Below, piece by piece: positions 1 through 9,243 of a stretch of DNA of 43,359 nt. Source of the DNA: Maritimibacter sp. REDSEA-S28_B5 (lineage in GTDB: Bacteria > Pseudomonadota > Alphaproteobacteria > Rhodobacterales > Rhodobacteraceae); NCBI GenBank assembly GCA_001626765.1, contig LUOO01000087.1, positions 1 through 43,359 of the forward strand, written 5' to 3'. Every line of letters begins with the position of its first letter. The first letter of the stretch is position 1. The translations under genes were made by a program, and so were the position numbers. The notes beneath the pieces were generated by a model, which did not search any database, was not told where the DNA came from, and saw only the letters and a list, made by a program, of their open reading frames with translations.

Positions 1-648
1 GGTGATATCTTCCTGCGAGGGCGTCGGATCGCCGGACGGGTGATTGTGAACAAGGATCAGCGCCGAGGCATTCAGCTCCAGCGCCCGTTTGACCACCTCG
101 CGCGGATAGACCGGCACATGGTTCACGGTGCCGCGCGCCTGTTCCTCGTCCCCGATCAGCACGTTCTTCCGGTCCAGGTAGAGCACGCGGAACTGCTCCG
201 TCTCCCGGTGCGCCATGGTGGTGCGGCAGTAATCGAGAAGCGCGTCCCAGCTTGAAATGAGCGGTCGGTGCATCACGCGGGCGCGCGACAGCCGATGCGC
301 CGCCGCCTCGACGATTTTCAACTCCTGCACCACGGTCTCGCCAACGCCGGAGATTTCCAGCAGCCGGGCGGCAGGGGCCGACAACACGCCGTTGAAATCC
401 CCGAACCGGTCGATGAGCGCGCGCGCCAGTGGTTTGACGTCCTGCCGGGGGATCGCACGAAACAGCACAAGCTCCAGCAGCTCATAGTCCGGCATCGCCG
501 CGGCACCCCCGGCCATGAAGCGATCGCGCAGCCGCCGCCGATGATCCTTGATGTATGAGGGCTGTTTGCCCACCCCGACAGGCGTCGCCTCGTCCAAGTC
601 GAAGAGGCGCAGGGTCTGTTCACCAAAGGAAAAGGCAGGCTGGGTCAT
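1..648 (-). CDS. radC: RadC family JAMM-domain protein, 3' end cut by window
   Basis: Reading down from ATG at 648 gives 216 residues that run off the left edge, so the last residues are missing. An N-terminal helix-hairpin-helix region (LLEISGVGE, about residues 90-100) is followed by the JAMM metalloprotease-like domain. Its motif HNHPSGDPTPSQED, close to the edge, keeps the H-x-H-x7-S-x2-D metal-binding spacing. RadC proteins were named for DNA repair, but their biochemical role is unsettled and no repair activity should be assumed. The gene lies 53 bp downstream of dnaJ on the same strand and may be read through from the heat-shock operon; I see no terminator between them. Identification is secure from the motif. 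Confidence 0.93.
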   Translation of the reverse strand, partial: MTQPAFSFGEQTLRLFDLDEATPVGVGKQPSYIKDHRRRLRDRFMAGGAAAMPDYELLELVLFRAIPRQDVKPLARALIDRFGDFNGVLSAPAARLLEISGVGETVVQELKIVEAAAHRLSRARVMHRPLISSWDALLDYCRTTMAHRETEQFRVLYLDRKNVLIGDEEQARGTVNHVPVYPREVVKRALELNASALILVHNHPSGDPTPSQEDIT

Positions 649-701
649 GAAACCGAGCCTGCCCCGAGTCTGGTTGACGAAGCGTTAACGCCCGAGCGGC
701 G

Positions 702-1850
702 TCAGCCCTTCATCCCGTCCCAGAAGTTCTTGACCTTCGAGAAGAAGGTCGAGCTTTCCGGGTTGTTCTCTTCCGACAGCTTTTCGAACTCTTTGAGGAG
801 GTCTTTCTGCTTCGAGGTCAGGTTCACCGGCGTTTCGACCGCCAGCTCGATGAACATGTCGCCATGCCCACCGCCGCGCAGCGCCGGCATCCCCTTGCCG
901 CGCAGGCGCATCTGACGGCCCGATTGGCTGCCCGCCGGGATTTTCACCCGAGAGCGACCGCCGTCGATGGTCGGCACCTCGATATCCCCGCCCAGCGCTG
1001 CCGAGCTCATGCTCACCGGCACCCGGCAATGCAGGCTCACGCCGTCGCGTTCGAAGAGCGCATGTTCGGTGACCTGGATAAAGATATACAGATCGCCCGA
1101 CGGCCCGCCGCGCAAGCCGGCCTCACCCTCACCGGCCAGCCGGATACGGGTGCCGGTTTCGACGCCCGCCGGGATGTTCACCGAGAGCGCGCGCTCTTTC
1201 TCGACCCGGCCCGCACCACCGCAGGATTTGCAGGGATTCTTGATCATCTGGCCCATGCCATTGCAGGTCGGGCAGGTCCGTTCGACGGTAAAGAAGCCCT
1301 GCTGCGCCCGCACCTTGCCCATGCCCGAACAGGTCGGGCAGGTAACGGGTTCGGCGCCGCTTTCGGCCCCGGTGCCCGAGCAGGTCGCGCAGGCGACCGA
1401 GGTCGGCACGTTGATCGTCTTTTGCAGACCCTTGTAAGCCTCTTCCAGCGTCACGCGCAGATTGTAGCGCAGGTCCGAGCCACGGGTCGCGCGCGAGCGT
1501 TGCCCGCCGCCGCGACCACCCATGAAATCGCCGAACAGGTCGTCGAACACATCGGAAAAGGCGGAAGCGAAGTCGCCCTGCTGGCCATAGCCCTGACCGG
1601 GCCGCGGCCCGCCACCCATGCCGCCCTCAAAGGCCGCATGGCCGAAGCGGTCGTAGGCCGCCTTCTTGTCGGCGTCCTTGAGCACGTCGTAAGCCTCGTT
1701 CACCTCTTTGAACATGGCTTCGGCGTCGGGTTTATCGGCGTTGCGGTCGGGGTGAAGCTCTTTCGCCTTGGCGCGATAGGCCTTCTTGATCTCCTCGGGC
1801 GAGGCGCCCTTGGAGGTCCCCAGAACCTCGTAATAATCGCGTTTTGACAT
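702..1850 (-). CDS. dnaJ: Chaperone DnaJ (Hsp40)
   Basis: This 382-residue protein is a full-length type I DnaJ, the co-chaperone that delivers substrates to DnaK and stimulates its ATPase. The order is a J domain with the HPD tripeptide at residues 33-35, a Gly/Phe-rich linker ([16 protein letters not shown]), four CxxCxGxG zinc repeats ([32 protein letters not shown]) and the C-terminal substrate-binding domains. It follows dnaK by 73 bp on the same strand, the usual operon order. AAGGGGG upstream of ATG 1850 serves as ribosome-binding site. A GC-rich hairpin lies in the dnaK-dnaJ gap. All key residues are present. Confidence 0.98.
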   Translation of the reverse strand: MSKRDYYEVLGTSKGASPEEIKKAYRAKAKELHPDRNADKPDAEAMFKEVNEAYDVLKDADKKAAYDRFGHAAFEGGMGGGPRPGQGYGQQGDFASAFSDVFDDLFGDFMGGRGGGQRSRATRGSDLRYNLRVTLEEAYKGLQKTINVPTSVACATCSGTGAESGAEPVTCPTCSGMGKVRAQQGFFTVERTCPTCNGMGQMIKNPCKSCGGAGRVEKERALSVNIPAGVETGTRIRLAGEGEAGLRGGPSGDLYIFIQVTEHALFERDGVSLHCRVPVSMSSAALGGDIEVPTIDGGRSRVKIPAGSQSGRQMRLRGKGMPALRGGGHGDMFIELAVETPVNLTSKQKDLLKEFEKLSEENNPESSTFFSKVKNFWDGMKG

Positions 1851-1878
1851 TCGGTCAGTCCCCCTTTGGGAACGCGCA

Positions 1879-1906
1879 GGGCCGGCCCGGTTAGACGGAC
1901 CGGCCC
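1879..1906 (-). promoter_or_regulatory. GC-rich hairpin between dnaK and dnaJ
   Basis: GGGCCGG at 1879-1885 pairs with CCGGCCC at 1900-1906. After one C/A mismatch, CCG/CGG continues the stem around a 6-nt loop. No T-run follows on the minus strand, so this is not a classical terminator. It could protect the dnaK mRNA end or reduce dnaJ expression relative to dnaK (inference). Confidence 0.55.
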
Positions 1907-1923
1907 CACGTCGTCACGTTGGC

Positions 1924-3834
1924 TTACGACCGCTTGTCGTTGTCGAGGTCCTCGAAGTCGGCATCGACGATGTCATCGTCCATGTCCGCCGACCGCGGGC
2001 CTGCGTCCGCGTCGCCGTCCTCGTCGGCCTGCGAGGCCTTGTAGATGGCTTCGCCCAGCTTCATCGAGGCTTCGGTCACGTTCTGGATGCCCGATTTGAT
2101 CTTGTCGGCGTTGTCGCCTTCAAGCTCGTCCTTGAGCGCCGCGATGGCCAGCTCGATCGCCTCGACCGTGGTCGGATCGACCTTGTCGCCATGTTCCTCG
2201 ATCGCCTTCTCGGTCGAATGGATGAGGCTTTCGGCCTGGTTCTTGGCTTCGACGAGTTCACGGCGCTGCTTGTCGGCATCCGCATTTTCCTCGGCGTCGC
2301 GCACCATGCGGTCGATGTCCTCGTCCGAAAGACCGCCGGAGGCCTGGATCGTGATCCGGTGCTCTTTCCCGGTGCCCTTGTCCTTGGCCTGAACCGACAC
2401 GATGCCGTTGGCGTCGATGTCGAAGGTCACTTCGATCTGCGGCATGCCACGCGGCGCGGGCGGGATGTCTTCCAGATTGAACTGGCCGAGCATCTTGTTG
2501 TCCGCCGCCATTTCCCGCTCGCCCTGGAAGACGCGGATGGTCACCGCGTTCTGGTTGTCCTCGGCGGTCGAGAAGACCTGCGACTTTTTCGTCGGGATCG
2601 TCGTGTTGCGGTCGATCAGGCGGGTGAACACGCCACCCAGCGTTTCGATACCGAGCGACAGCGGGGTCACGTCGAGAAGGACCACGTCCTTCACGTCACC
2701 CTGCAGAACACCGGCCTGAATGGCGGCGCCCATGGCGACGACTTCGTCCGGGTTCACACCCTTGTGCGGCTCTTTCCCGAAGAACTTGGTCACCTCTTCG
2801 ATGACTTTCGGCATACGGGTCTGACCACCGACGAGGATGACCTCGTCGATCTCGTCTTTCGAGACACCGGCGTCCTTCAGAGCCGCCTGACAGGGTTTGA
2901 GCGAGTTCTTGATCAGGTCACCGACGAGGCTTTCGAGCTTCGCACGGGTCAGCTTCATCACCATGTGCAGCGGCTGACCGTCCGACCCCATCGAGATGAA
3001 GGGCTGGTTGATCTCGGTCTGGCTGGCCGAGGACAGTTCGATCTTGGCTTTTTCGGCAGCTTCCTTGAGCCGCTGAAGCGCCATCTTGTCCTTGGTCAGG
3101 TCGACGTTGTTCTCTTTCTTGAACTCGTCGGCGAGGTAATTGACGATGCGCATGTCAAAGTCTTCGCCGCCCAGGAACGTGTCCCCGTTGGTCGATTTCA
3201 CTTCGAACAGACCGTCGTCGATCTCGAGGATCGTGACGTCGAACGTGCCGCCGCCAAGGTCATAGACCGCGATGGTTTTCGCTTCTTTCTTGTCGAGACC
3301 ATAGGCGAGCGCCGCGGCGGTCGGTTCGTTGATGATGCGCAGCACTTCGAGACCGGCGATCTTGCCGGCGTCCTTGGTCGCCTGACGCTGGGCGTCGTTA
3401 AAATAGGCGGGCACCGTGATGACGGCCTGATCCACCTTTTCGCCCAGATAGCTTTCGGCGGTCTCTTTCATCTTGCCCAAGATGAAGGCCGAGATCTGCG
3501 ACGGAGAATATTTCTCGCCCTGGGCTTCGACCCAGGCGTCACCGTTGCCGCCATCGACGATGGCGTAGGGGACGAGTTTCTTGTCCTTTTCGACGGCCGG
3601 ATCGCCGACGCGGCGCCCGATCAGGCGCTTGACCGCAAAGACCGTGTTGTCGGGGTTGGTGACAGCCTGACGTTTCGCCGACTGACCGACGAGGCGTTCC
3701 CCGTCCTTGAAGGCGACGATGGACGGCGTGGTCCGCGCCCCTTCGGAGTTTTCGATGACCCGCGGCTGCGAGCCGTCCATGATGGCGACGCAGGAGTTGG
3801 TGGTCCCCAGGTCGATACCAATGACTTTACCCAT
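1924..3834 (-). CDS. dnaK: Chaperone DnaK (Hsp70)
   Basis: The protein is a 636-residue Hsp70, an ATP-dependent cytoplasmic chaperone working with DnaJ and GrpE. Signatures are [12 protein letters not shown] at the N-terminus, [12 protein letters not shown] in the nucleotide-binding domain, [12 protein letters not shown], and the acidic C-terminus ending in [13 protein letters not shown]. Two ATGs compete: 3840 (AGAGG only 3-4 nt upstream) and 3834 (about 9 nt upstream). I chose 3834 because the spacing is better and translation begins directly with [12 protein letters not shown] good RpoH-type promoter lies about 120 bp upstream, so induction by heat is expected. GrpE and HrcA are encoded separately near the right end of the window. 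Confidence 0.98.
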   Translation of the reverse strand: MGKVIGIDLGTTNSCVAIMDGSQPRVIENSEGARTTPSIVAFKDGERLVGQSAKRQAVTNPDNTVFAVKRLIGRRVGDPAVEKDKKLVPYAIVDGGNGDAWVEAQGEKYSPSQISAFILGKMKETAESYLGEKVDQAVITVPAYFNDAQRQATKDAGKIAGLEVLRIINEPTAAALAYGLDKKEAKTIAVYDLGGGTFDVTILEIDDGLFEVKSTNGDTFLGGEDFDMRIVNYLADEFKKENNVDLTKDKMALQRLKEAAEKAKIELSSASQTEINQPFISMGSDGQPLHMVMKLTRAKLESLVGDLIKNSLKPCQAALKDAGVSKDEIDEVILVGGQTRMPKVIEEVTKFFGKEPHKGVNPDEVVAMGAAIQAGVLQGDVKDVVLLDVTPLSLGIETLGGVFTRLIDRNTTIPTKKSQVFSTAEDNQNAVTIRVFQGEREMAADNKMLGQFNLEDIPPAPRGMPQIEVTFDIDANGIVSVQAKDKGTGKEHRITIQASGGLSDEDIDRMVRDAEENADADKQRRELVEAKNQAESLIHSTEKAIEEHGDKVDPTTVEAIELAIAALKDELEGDNADKIKSGIQNVTEASMKLGEAIYKASQADEDGDADAGPRSADMDDDIVDADFEDLDNDKRS

Positions 3835-3954
3835 GCTCATATTCCTCTCGTTTGGCGATGTCTTGGGCTTCGGCCCCAATGGGCACCTTCGCCCGATCCC
3901 ATAGGTTGAGCCGGCCGAAGATCGTTTGGTGATCCCCACCCGGCGTCTGGGCGT

Positions 3955-3983
3955 ATATAAGGAGGGGAAATGGGGCCTGCAAG
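3955..3983 (-). promoter_or_regulatory. RpoH-type heat-shock promoter of dnaK
   Basis: On the minus strand CTTG (3983-3980), 18 bp and CTTATAT (3961-3955) match the alphaproteobacterial sigma-32 pattern CTTG-N17/18-CYTATNT at every defined position. Transcription would start near 3948, leaving a leader of roughly 110 nt before dnaK. Confidence 0.8.
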
Positions 3984-3988
3984 GCGTT

Positions 3989-4003
3989 GAAAACGGCGTT
4001 TTC
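3989..4003. promoter_or_regulatory. Perfect dyad between dnaK and alkB-like gene
   Basis: GAAAACG and CGTTTTC form a perfect 7-bp inverted repeat around a single G. It sits just upstream of the dnaK -35 element and about 35 bp before the divergent alkB-like start, a typical position for an operator. The cognate protein is unknown. Confidence 0.4.
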
Positions 4004-4038
4004 GCCCGAAAAATCGAGTCATTTTCAGGGTTTCGGTG

Positions 4039-4656
4039 ATGAATGGTAAATCAGCCCCTCTGGACGTCGGCGGTGCGACGCTCTGGTCCGGGTTCCTTGA
4101 CCGGGACGCGCAGGAAACCATGGTCGCGGCGCTGCGCGAGGTTGTGGCCAGCGCCCCTCTGTTTTCGCCCGAAACCCGGTTAGGCAAACCGATGTCGGTG
4201 CGGATGACCAGCGCCGGGCGCTATGGCTGGTATTCGGACCGAAGCCACGGTTATCGCTACGAAACTCGCCACCCGGCGGGTGTGGACTGGCCGCCGATCC
4301 CGCGCCCGGTGCTGGATGTCTGGGCCACGGTCGCGCCCGAGGCGCGGCTGCCCGACGCCTGCCTCGTGAATTTTTATGGCGAGGGGGCGCGCATGGGGCT
4401 GCATCAGGACCGGGACGAGGCGGATTTCACCCAGCCGGTCGTGTCGATCTCGCTGGGCGACGAGGGACTGTTTCGCATCGGGGGGACGGAACGGGGCGGG
4501 CCGACGCAATCCGTCTGGCTGCGCTCCGGCGACGTTCTGGTGCTGGGCGGCGCGGCGCGGCTGGCCCATCACGGCGTGGACCGGATCAAGTTCGGCTCTT
4601 CCACGCTCCTGCGCGAAGGCGGGCGGATCAACCTGACGCTGCGCGTGGTCGATTAA
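4039..4656 (+). CDS. alkB: AlkB-like 2-oxoglutarate/Fe(II) dioxygenase
   Basis: A 205-residue protein of the AlkB family, which oxidatively removes methyl groups from alkylated bases using Fe(II), oxygen and 2-oxoglutarate. The iron ligands are visible as HQD (in [11 protein letters not shown]) and the distal His in HHGVDR. The 2-oxoglutarate-binding arginines are in RINLTLR at the C-terminus, matching the AlkB pattern RxNxTx[15 protein letters not shown] is the family's pre-ligand signature. ATG 4039 is preceded directly by GTG 4036; either could start. The gene is divergent from dnaK, and its stop codon overlaps the stop of the convergent SH3 gene. Whether it repairs DNA, RNA or both cannot be told from sequence. 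Confidence 0.9.
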   Translation: MNGKSAPLDVGGATLWSGFLDRDAQETMVAALREVVASAPLFSPETRLGKPMSVRMTSAGRYGWYSDRSHGYRYETRHPAGVDWPPIPRPVLDVWATVAPEARLPDACLVNFYGEGARMGLHQDRDEADFTQPVVSISLGDEGLFRIGGTERGGPTQSVWLRSGDVLVLGGAARLAHHGVDRIKFGSSTLLREGGRINLTLRVVD

Positions 4657-5261
4657 TTCCCGATGAACCCCCCGATGGTGCAGCAGCCCGAAAAGCTCAC
4701 GTCATCGCCGTTGCCACGCCGGATGAAATCGACGCGGAAGCCATAGGTGCGGTCGGTCATCCCGTCGGTGCAGGCCTCGCGGCTGACAAAGCCGATCATG
4801 TCGTCGCTGGCAAAGCCGCCACGCGGACTGATCGCGGTTTCGATGATCGGATAACGGCCAAAGGTCATCATGCCGGTGTCCGCACCGGGGTCCTCGAACT
4901 CGATCTGGTCGTCGTAGATCGACATGAACCAGAAGGGCTCGGTCCCGAGGCAGGACATCGGCGTGGGCAGCGTGGCCGTGCCGCCCTGACCGGAACGCTC
5001 GCGCAGGAAACGGGCGGAAATCCAACCTGTCCGCTCCTCGTAATTCACCCGGGCCCAAGTGGTGTCGTCGTTGAACGCCGTGACCTCGATCCCCTGCTGG
5101 AAGAACGGGTAATCCCCGATGATCTCGGACGAGGCCGAGGGTTCGGCGCGCACGTTGAGCCGGTCGGTATCGGCCACCCCGATCACGTCATAAAGCGCGG
5201 GCAGAGTTTGCGCCAATGCGGCACCGGGCAGGAACGCCAGAAGGAACAGGATCAGCTTCAT
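4653..5261 (-). CDS. Exported SH3b-domain protein with GTEPFW motif
   Basis: The 202-residue product starts with a clear signal peptide (MKLILFLLAFLPGAALA, cleavage likely before QTLP) and is predicted to be periplasmic. Residues around 30-90 form a bacterial SH3 domain (LNVRAEPSASSEIIGDYP, WARVNYEERTGWISARFL), a fold often binding cell-wall peptides. The second half contains LGTEPFWFMSI, a motif of an uncharacterised periplasmic domain (COG3650-like, from memory), plus several cysteines (SCLG, REACTDG, GCCTIGG). ATG 5261 overlaps the stop of the upstream permease gene as ATGA, implying translational coupling; an in-frame start at 5276 lies inside that gene and would weaken the signal peptide. 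Function unknown. Confidence 0.8.
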   Translation of the reverse strand: MKLILFLLAFLPGAALAQTLPALYDVIGVADTDRLNVRAEPSASSEIIGDYPFFQQGIEVTAFNDDTTWARVNYEERTGWISARFLRERSGQGGTATLPTPMSCLGTEPFWFMSIYDDQIEFEDPGADTGMMTFGRYPIIETAISPRGGFASDDMIGFVSREACTDGMTDRTYGFRVDFIRRGNGDDVSFSGCCTIGGFIGN

Positions 5262-6079
5262 CCGCGCGCGCCCCAAGACAGCGAGGCATGTTTGCGCGTG
5301 TAGCTTTCACCCATGAAGCCGATGATCAGCAGGACGCAGGACACGATCAGCGGGTAATGCCAGTTGGAATAATGCGGGTTGTAGTTGATGAACATGAAGC
5401 CCCGCGCCTGGTCGATGATGTGGAAGAGCGGGTTCCAAGTGAACATGACGAGGATGTTCCAGGGCACGGTGTTGGCCACGAACATCTTGCCCGAGGCGAT
5501 CATGTTGGCGCGCGAATAGATCGTCGATCCGATGCTCGCAACGCCTGGCATCCAAGGCTTGATGGCGTAGAAGCACAGCCCGATCGCGCAGCCCGAGAAC
5601 CAGGCGAGGAAGATCATCCCGAAAACGCCCGACATGTCGTAAATCTCGACCGGGGTGAAGGCGATGTCGTAGAGGAACACGACAATCACCACGGACAGCA
5701 ACTGGATATAAAGCGCCGAAAGCGCGTGGCTCATGATCGAGATGAAGGTGGACATGGGCGCATGTTGCATCATTGGACTCGCCGCGCCCTCGGCCCCGAC
5801 GATGGACCCCATGCTCTTGATCTGGGTCATGTAGATGAAGATGCCCGACATGATGTAGAGCAGGAAATCGCCCCGGATCTGCGAGGACCGCATCCCCATG
5901 ATGGCAAACATGAGATAGAAGACCGCAACCAGCATCATGGTCTGGGCCACGTTGATGAACAGGCCCATCAGCGCGTTTGTGTGGCTCTTGCGAAGGTCAT
6001 GGACGGCGGCGTGGTAGATCAGTTCGAAGATCCGAACCGCCTTCGACACACCGCTTTCCGATCTGGGCACGTTAAACAT
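5258..6079 (-). CDS. ABC-2 type polysaccharide export permease (KpsM/Wzm-like)
   Basis: A 273-residue inner-membrane protein with about six hydrophobic segments (for example MMLVAVFYLMFAIMG, LLSVVIVVFLYDIAF, GMIFLAWFSGCAIGL, YPLIVSCVLLIIGFMG). NPLFHIIDQARGFMFINYNP near the C-terminus resembles the NPxxHxxExxR region of capsule and O-antigen export permeases. It would form the channel of a polysaccharide or polyol-phosphate exporter. ATG 6079 has AAGGA 6 nt upstream; longer frames lack this. The partner ATPase (KpsT/Wzt type) is not in the window, so it must be encoded elsewhere. The divergent neighbour is the glycan locus beginning with cysQ. The 125-bp gap between them contains an inverted repeat CAGCAT-N5-ATGCTG (6142-6158). 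Confidence 0.85.
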   Translation of the reverse strand: MFNVPRSESGVSKAVRIFELIYHAAVHDLRKSHTNALMGLFINVAQTMMLVAVFYLMFAIMGMRSSQIRGDFLLYIMSGIFIYMTQIKSMGSIVGAEGAASPMMQHAPMSTFISIMSHALSALYIQLLSVVIVVFLYDIAFTPVEIYDMSGVFGMIFLAWFSGCAIGLCFYAIKPWMPGVASIGSTIYSRANMIASGKMFVANTVPWNILVMFTWNPLFHIIDQARGFMFINYNPHYSNWHYPLIVSCVLLIIGFMGESYTRKHASLSWGARG

Positions 6080-6204
6080 GAGGCGTCCTTGCCTGCTCAA
6101 TGTGGCTTTTTCGCAGGAATTCTTGCCGATCCCTTGACGTGGCAGCATATAGGATGCTGAGTTTTTATCAATAACGACGGGGGCATCCCGCGGAAGGATC
6201 AGCG

Positions 6205-7005
6205 GTGGATTACGAAAAGCTCATGGGCGTGATGCGCAGGCTCGCCATCGAGGCCGGTCACAAGATCATGGAGATCTATGAGGCCGAGGATTTCGAGGTG
6301 AAGTCGAAGTCCGACTCGAGCCCGGTGACCGAAGCCGACGAAGCCGCCGACGCGCTGATCTCGGCCGGTCTGCGCGAGGCGTTTCCGGGCATCGCCCTCG
6401 TGACCGAAGAACAGGCGGACACGCACGGCGAAACCGCGACGGAGTTCCTGATCGTCGATCCGCTCGACGGCACGAAGGAGTTCGTGAACCGACGCGGCGA
6501 TTTCACCGTGAACATCGCCTATGTGAAGGACGGCGTGCCGCTGCGCGGGGTGGTCTATGCGCCCGCCCGCGAGCGTATGTTCTACACGATGGAAGACGGC
6601 AGCGCGGTGGAAGAGGTGGGGTCGTTCGACGTGGACCGGCCCGGCAGGATCACCCCGATCTGCGTTAATTCCGAACCTGACAACGGCGCGCTCATGGTCG
6701 TCGCCTCGAAAAGCCACCGCGATCAGGCGACGGATGACTACATCGCCAAATATGCGGTCAAGGACATGAAGAGCGCCGGATCTTCGCTCAAGTTCTGCCT
6801 TGTCGCGACTGGCGAGGCCGACATCTATCCCCGCGTCGGGCGGACGATGGAGTGGGACACGGCAGCAGGCCACGCGGTGCTGATCGGCGCAGGCGGCAAG
6901 GTGGTGCGCTTTGACGACCACGAGCCGCTGACCTACGGCAAGGCGGATTTCGCGAACCCCTTCTTCATCGCCTATGCGCCGGATGTCGATCTGAAGCCCG
7001 CCTGA
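6205..7005 (+). CDS. cysQ: 3'(2'),5'-bisphosphate nucleotidase CysQ
   Basis: A 266-residue member of the inositol monophosphatase fold. CysQ removes the 3' phosphate of PAP, the by-product of PAPS-using sulfotransferases and PAPS reductase, giving AMP. Metal-site motifs are TEEQAD, DPLDGTKEF (the family's DPxDGT) and MEWDTAAGHAVL (the WDxAAG motif). The start is GTG 6205, supported by GGAAGGA 6 nt upstream. Its stop overlaps the start of the next glycosyltransferase (TGATG), placing it in the glycan operon that ends with a sulfotransferase. That context fits PAP recycling for glycan sulfation, although CysQ also serves assimilatory sulfate reduction. Confidence 0.92.
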   Translation: MDYEKLMGVMRRLAIEAGHKIMEIYEAEDFEVKSKSDSSPVTEADEAADALISAGLREAFPGIALVTEEQADTHGETATEFLIVDPLDGTKEFVNRRGDFTVNIAYVKDGVPLRGVVYAPARERMFYTMEDGSAVEEVGSFDVDRPGRITPICVNSEPDNGALMVVASKSHRDQATDDYIAKYAVKDMKSAGSSLKFCLVATGEADIYPRVGRTMEWDTAAGHAVLIGAGGKVVRFDDHEPLTYGKADFANPFFIAYAPDVDLKPA

Positions 7006-8210
7006 TGACGATCCCGACCGTCACGGTCGTCATCGTCAGCCGGGGGCGTCCCGCGCTTCTCCGGCGGGCGGTGCTCGGGGTCTCTCAGCTTTGGTATCCC
7101 GCCTTCGAGGTGGTGGTGGTCGCGGATGCGCGCGGTGTCGCCGCGCTTGCCGACTGGCAGGACCGGATCACGGTTCTGGGCTTCGACACCCCCAATATTT
7201 CCGAGGCGCGAAACATCGGGCTCGCCCACGCGGCGGGCGAGGTCGTGGCGTTCATCGACGACGACGCGGTGCCCGAACCCACATGGCTCGGCCATCTCAT
7301 CCCCGGCTTCGTCGATCCTGCCGTGGTGCAGGCGGGCGGCTTCGTGCGCGGGCGCAACGGGCTGTCGTTCCAGTGGCGCGCGCAGGCCGTGAATGGCATG
7401 GGTCGGACCCTGCCGCTCGACATTCCGCATGAACGCGGCTTCGTCGCGGCCCCGCCCGAGGGCTACGCGGTCAAGACCGAGGGCACCAACATGGCCTTTC
7501 GCCGTGACACGCTTGCCGCCATCGGCGGTTTCGATCCGGCGTTTCGTTTTTACTACGACGAGACCGACGTGAACCTGCGGCTCCACCCTGGCAAGACGCT
7601 CATCGTGCCCCGGGCACAGGTGCATCACGGGGTCGGCCCGTCCGGGCAGCGCGGCGGGCAGCGGCAGGTCATCGACCTGACTGAAATCGGCGCCTCGACC
7701 GCCGTCTTCCTGCGCAAACACGCATCGGGCGGCGATCCGGCACCGCACCGTGACGAGCAGCGCAAGCGGCTCATCGGCCAGATGGTCGAGGGGCGGATCG
7801 AACCGCGCGACGTGGCCCGGCTTCTCGCGACCTATGACGCGGGCTTTGCCGAAGGGCAGGCGCGGCCCATCGCGGCCCTCCCTCCGATCCCGCCGGCTAC
7901 GAAGCCGTTCCGGCCCATGCCGCAATCCGGCAACCGGGGCCACGACATGATCGCCGGGCGCCTCTGGGCCACCGACCGCCTGCGCGCCCATGCCCGCCGG
8001 TCGGTTGCGCGGGGCAAGGTCGCCACGGTCTTGCGCCTGTCCCCCACGGCGCTGCCACATCACCTGCGATTTCACCCCGACGGGTTCTGGGACCAGCGCG
8101 GCGGGCTCTTTGGTCCGTCTGACCGCGATCAGCCGCGGTTCCGCTGGACGAGCTTCGGCGAGAGATTGCTGGAAGAAAAGGCACGTATTGCGAAATTGCG
8201 CGATTCATAA
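7005..8210 (+). CDS. Family 2 glycosyltransferase
   Basis: A 401-residue cytoplasmic protein with an N-terminal GT-A domain: TVTVVIVSRGRPALLRRAV at the nucleotide-binding start, ISEARNIGLAHAAGEVVAFIDDDAVPEPTW carrying the acidic metal-binding motif, and TNMAFRRDTLAAIGGFDPAFRFYYDETDVNLR, the acceptor and catalytic-base region. The last 130 residues are proline- and arginine-rich with no recognised domain. It is translationally coupled to cysQ by TGATG overlap. Donor and acceptor sugars cannot be deduced. A 130-bp gap follows before galU. Confidence 0.9.
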   Translation: MTIPTVTVVIVSRGRPALLRRAVLGVSQLWYPAFEVVVVADARGVAALADWQDRITVLGFDTPNISEARNIGLAHAAGEVVAFIDDDAVPEPTWLGHLIPGFVDPAVVQAGGFVRGRNGLSFQWRAQAVNGMGRTLPLDIPHERGFVAAPPEGYAVKTEGTNMAFRRDTLAAIGGFDPAFRFYYDETDVNLRLHPGKTLIVPRAQVHHGVGPSGQRGGQRQVIDLTEIGASTAVFLRKHASGGDPAPHRDEQRKRLIGQMVEGRIEPRDVARLLATYDAGFAEGQARPIAALPPIPPATKPFRPMPQSGNRGHDMIAGRLWATDRLRAHARRSVARGKVATVLRLSPTALPHHLRFHPDGFWDQRGGLFGPSDRDQPRFRWTSFGERLLEEKARIAKLRDS

Positions 8211-8340
8211 GCATATCGACCCGAATAACGGCGTCCTTCCGGCGTCCCGTGCAAAGCGTCCGGCGCCGAAACCCGCCGTGTTTTCGTTGACATGTGAGTC
8301 TGCTACGCACGTACGAGCGAATTGAAAGAGGGTGGTTTAC

Positions 8341-9237
8341 ATGACCAACAAAGTGACGAAGGCGATTTTCCCCGTGGCCGGTCTTGGCACCAGGTTCCTG
8401 CCAGCGACCAAGTCCATCCCCAAGGAAATCATGACTCTCGTCGACCGTCCGCTGATCCAGTATGCCATCGACGAGGCGCGCGCCGCCGGGATCGAGGAGT
8501 TCATCTTTGTGACCTCGCGCGGCAAAGGGTCGCTCGAGGATTACTTCGACCGCGCACCGATCCTCGAAGAGGACCTCAAGGCCAAGGGCAAGGACGAGCT
8601 GCTCGACATTCTCAACGCGACGAACATGCCTTCGGGCGCCATCGCCTATGTCCGACAGGCCAAAGCGCTGGGGCTCGGCCACGCGATCTACTGCGCGAGC
8701 CGTCTGGTGGGCGACGAACCCTTCGCGGTCATCCTGCCCGATGACGTGATTGCGTCCGAGGGCAAGTCTTGCCTTCAGCAGATGGTCGAGGCCTACGAGG
8801 AAACCGGCGGGTCCATGGTGGCCTGCATGGAGGTGCCCGAGAACAAGGCATCCGCCTATGGTATCCTCGACGTGGACAGCGAAGAGGGGCGTCTGGCCAA
8901 GGTCAAGGCGATGGTCGAAAAGCCCGCGCCGGGCACGCAGCCCTCGAACCTGGCCGTGATCGGCCGCTATATCCTGACGCCGGACGTGCTCAAGAACCTC
9001 GGCGGGTTCAAGAAGGGCGCGGGCGGTGAAATCCAGCTGACCGACGCCATTGCCGACGAGATCACCCAGGGTCGAAACGTGCATGGATACCGTTTCGACG
9101 GCACCCGTTATGACTGCGGGTCCAAGGCAGGGTATCTTCAGGCGACCGTGGCCTTTGGCCTCGAACGCCCGGAACTGCGCGACGAGCTCATGGTGTTCCT
9201 TCAGGACGTGGTCGGCGTCAAGATGGCGGCCGAGTAA
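8341..9237 (+). CDS. galU: UTP-glucose-1-phosphate uridylyltransferase
   Basis: A 298-residue enzyme making UDP-glucose from UTP and glucose 1-phosphate, the precursor of most surface glycans. Signatures are VAGLGTRFLPATKSIPKEI at the nucleotide-binding N-terminus, FAVILPDDVI, VEKPAPGTQPSNLAVIGRYIL and GYRFDGTRYDCGSKAGYLQA. I chose ATG 8341 with AGAGGG about 9 nt upstream; an in-frame GTG at 8332 falls within that binding site. The upstream gap contains TTGACA (8287-8292), which could be a -35 element, but no convincing -10 follows. galU sits inside a glycosyltransferase cluster, so at least part of its UDP-glucose probably feeds that pathway. Confidence 0.96.
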   Translation: MTNKVTKAIFPVAGLGTRFLPATKSIPKEIMTLVDRPLIQYAIDEARAAGIEEFIFVTSRGKGSLEDYFDRAPILEEDLKAKGKDELLDILNATNMPSGAIAYVRQAKALGLGHAIYCASRLVGDEPFAVILPDDVIASEGKSCLQQMVEAYEETGGSMVACMEVPENKASAYGILDVDSEEGRLAKVKAMVEKPAPGTQPSNLAVIGRYILTPDVLKNLGGFKKGAGGEIQLTDAIADEITQGRNVHGYRFDGTRYDCGSKAGYLQATVAFGLERPELRDELMVFLQDVVGVKMAAE

Positions 9238-9243
9238 CGCCGC

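Noticed and set aside
2191..3909. Long open frame (572 codons) on the plus strand across dnaK
   Set aside because: It mirrors dnaK exactly, is rich in residues typical of antisense GC-rich frames and shows no motif. A codon-bias artefact.
5216..6160. 314-codon plus-strand frame opposite the ABC permease
   Set aside because: The His/Asp-rich product is typical of antisense frames; the minus strand encodes clear membrane segments.
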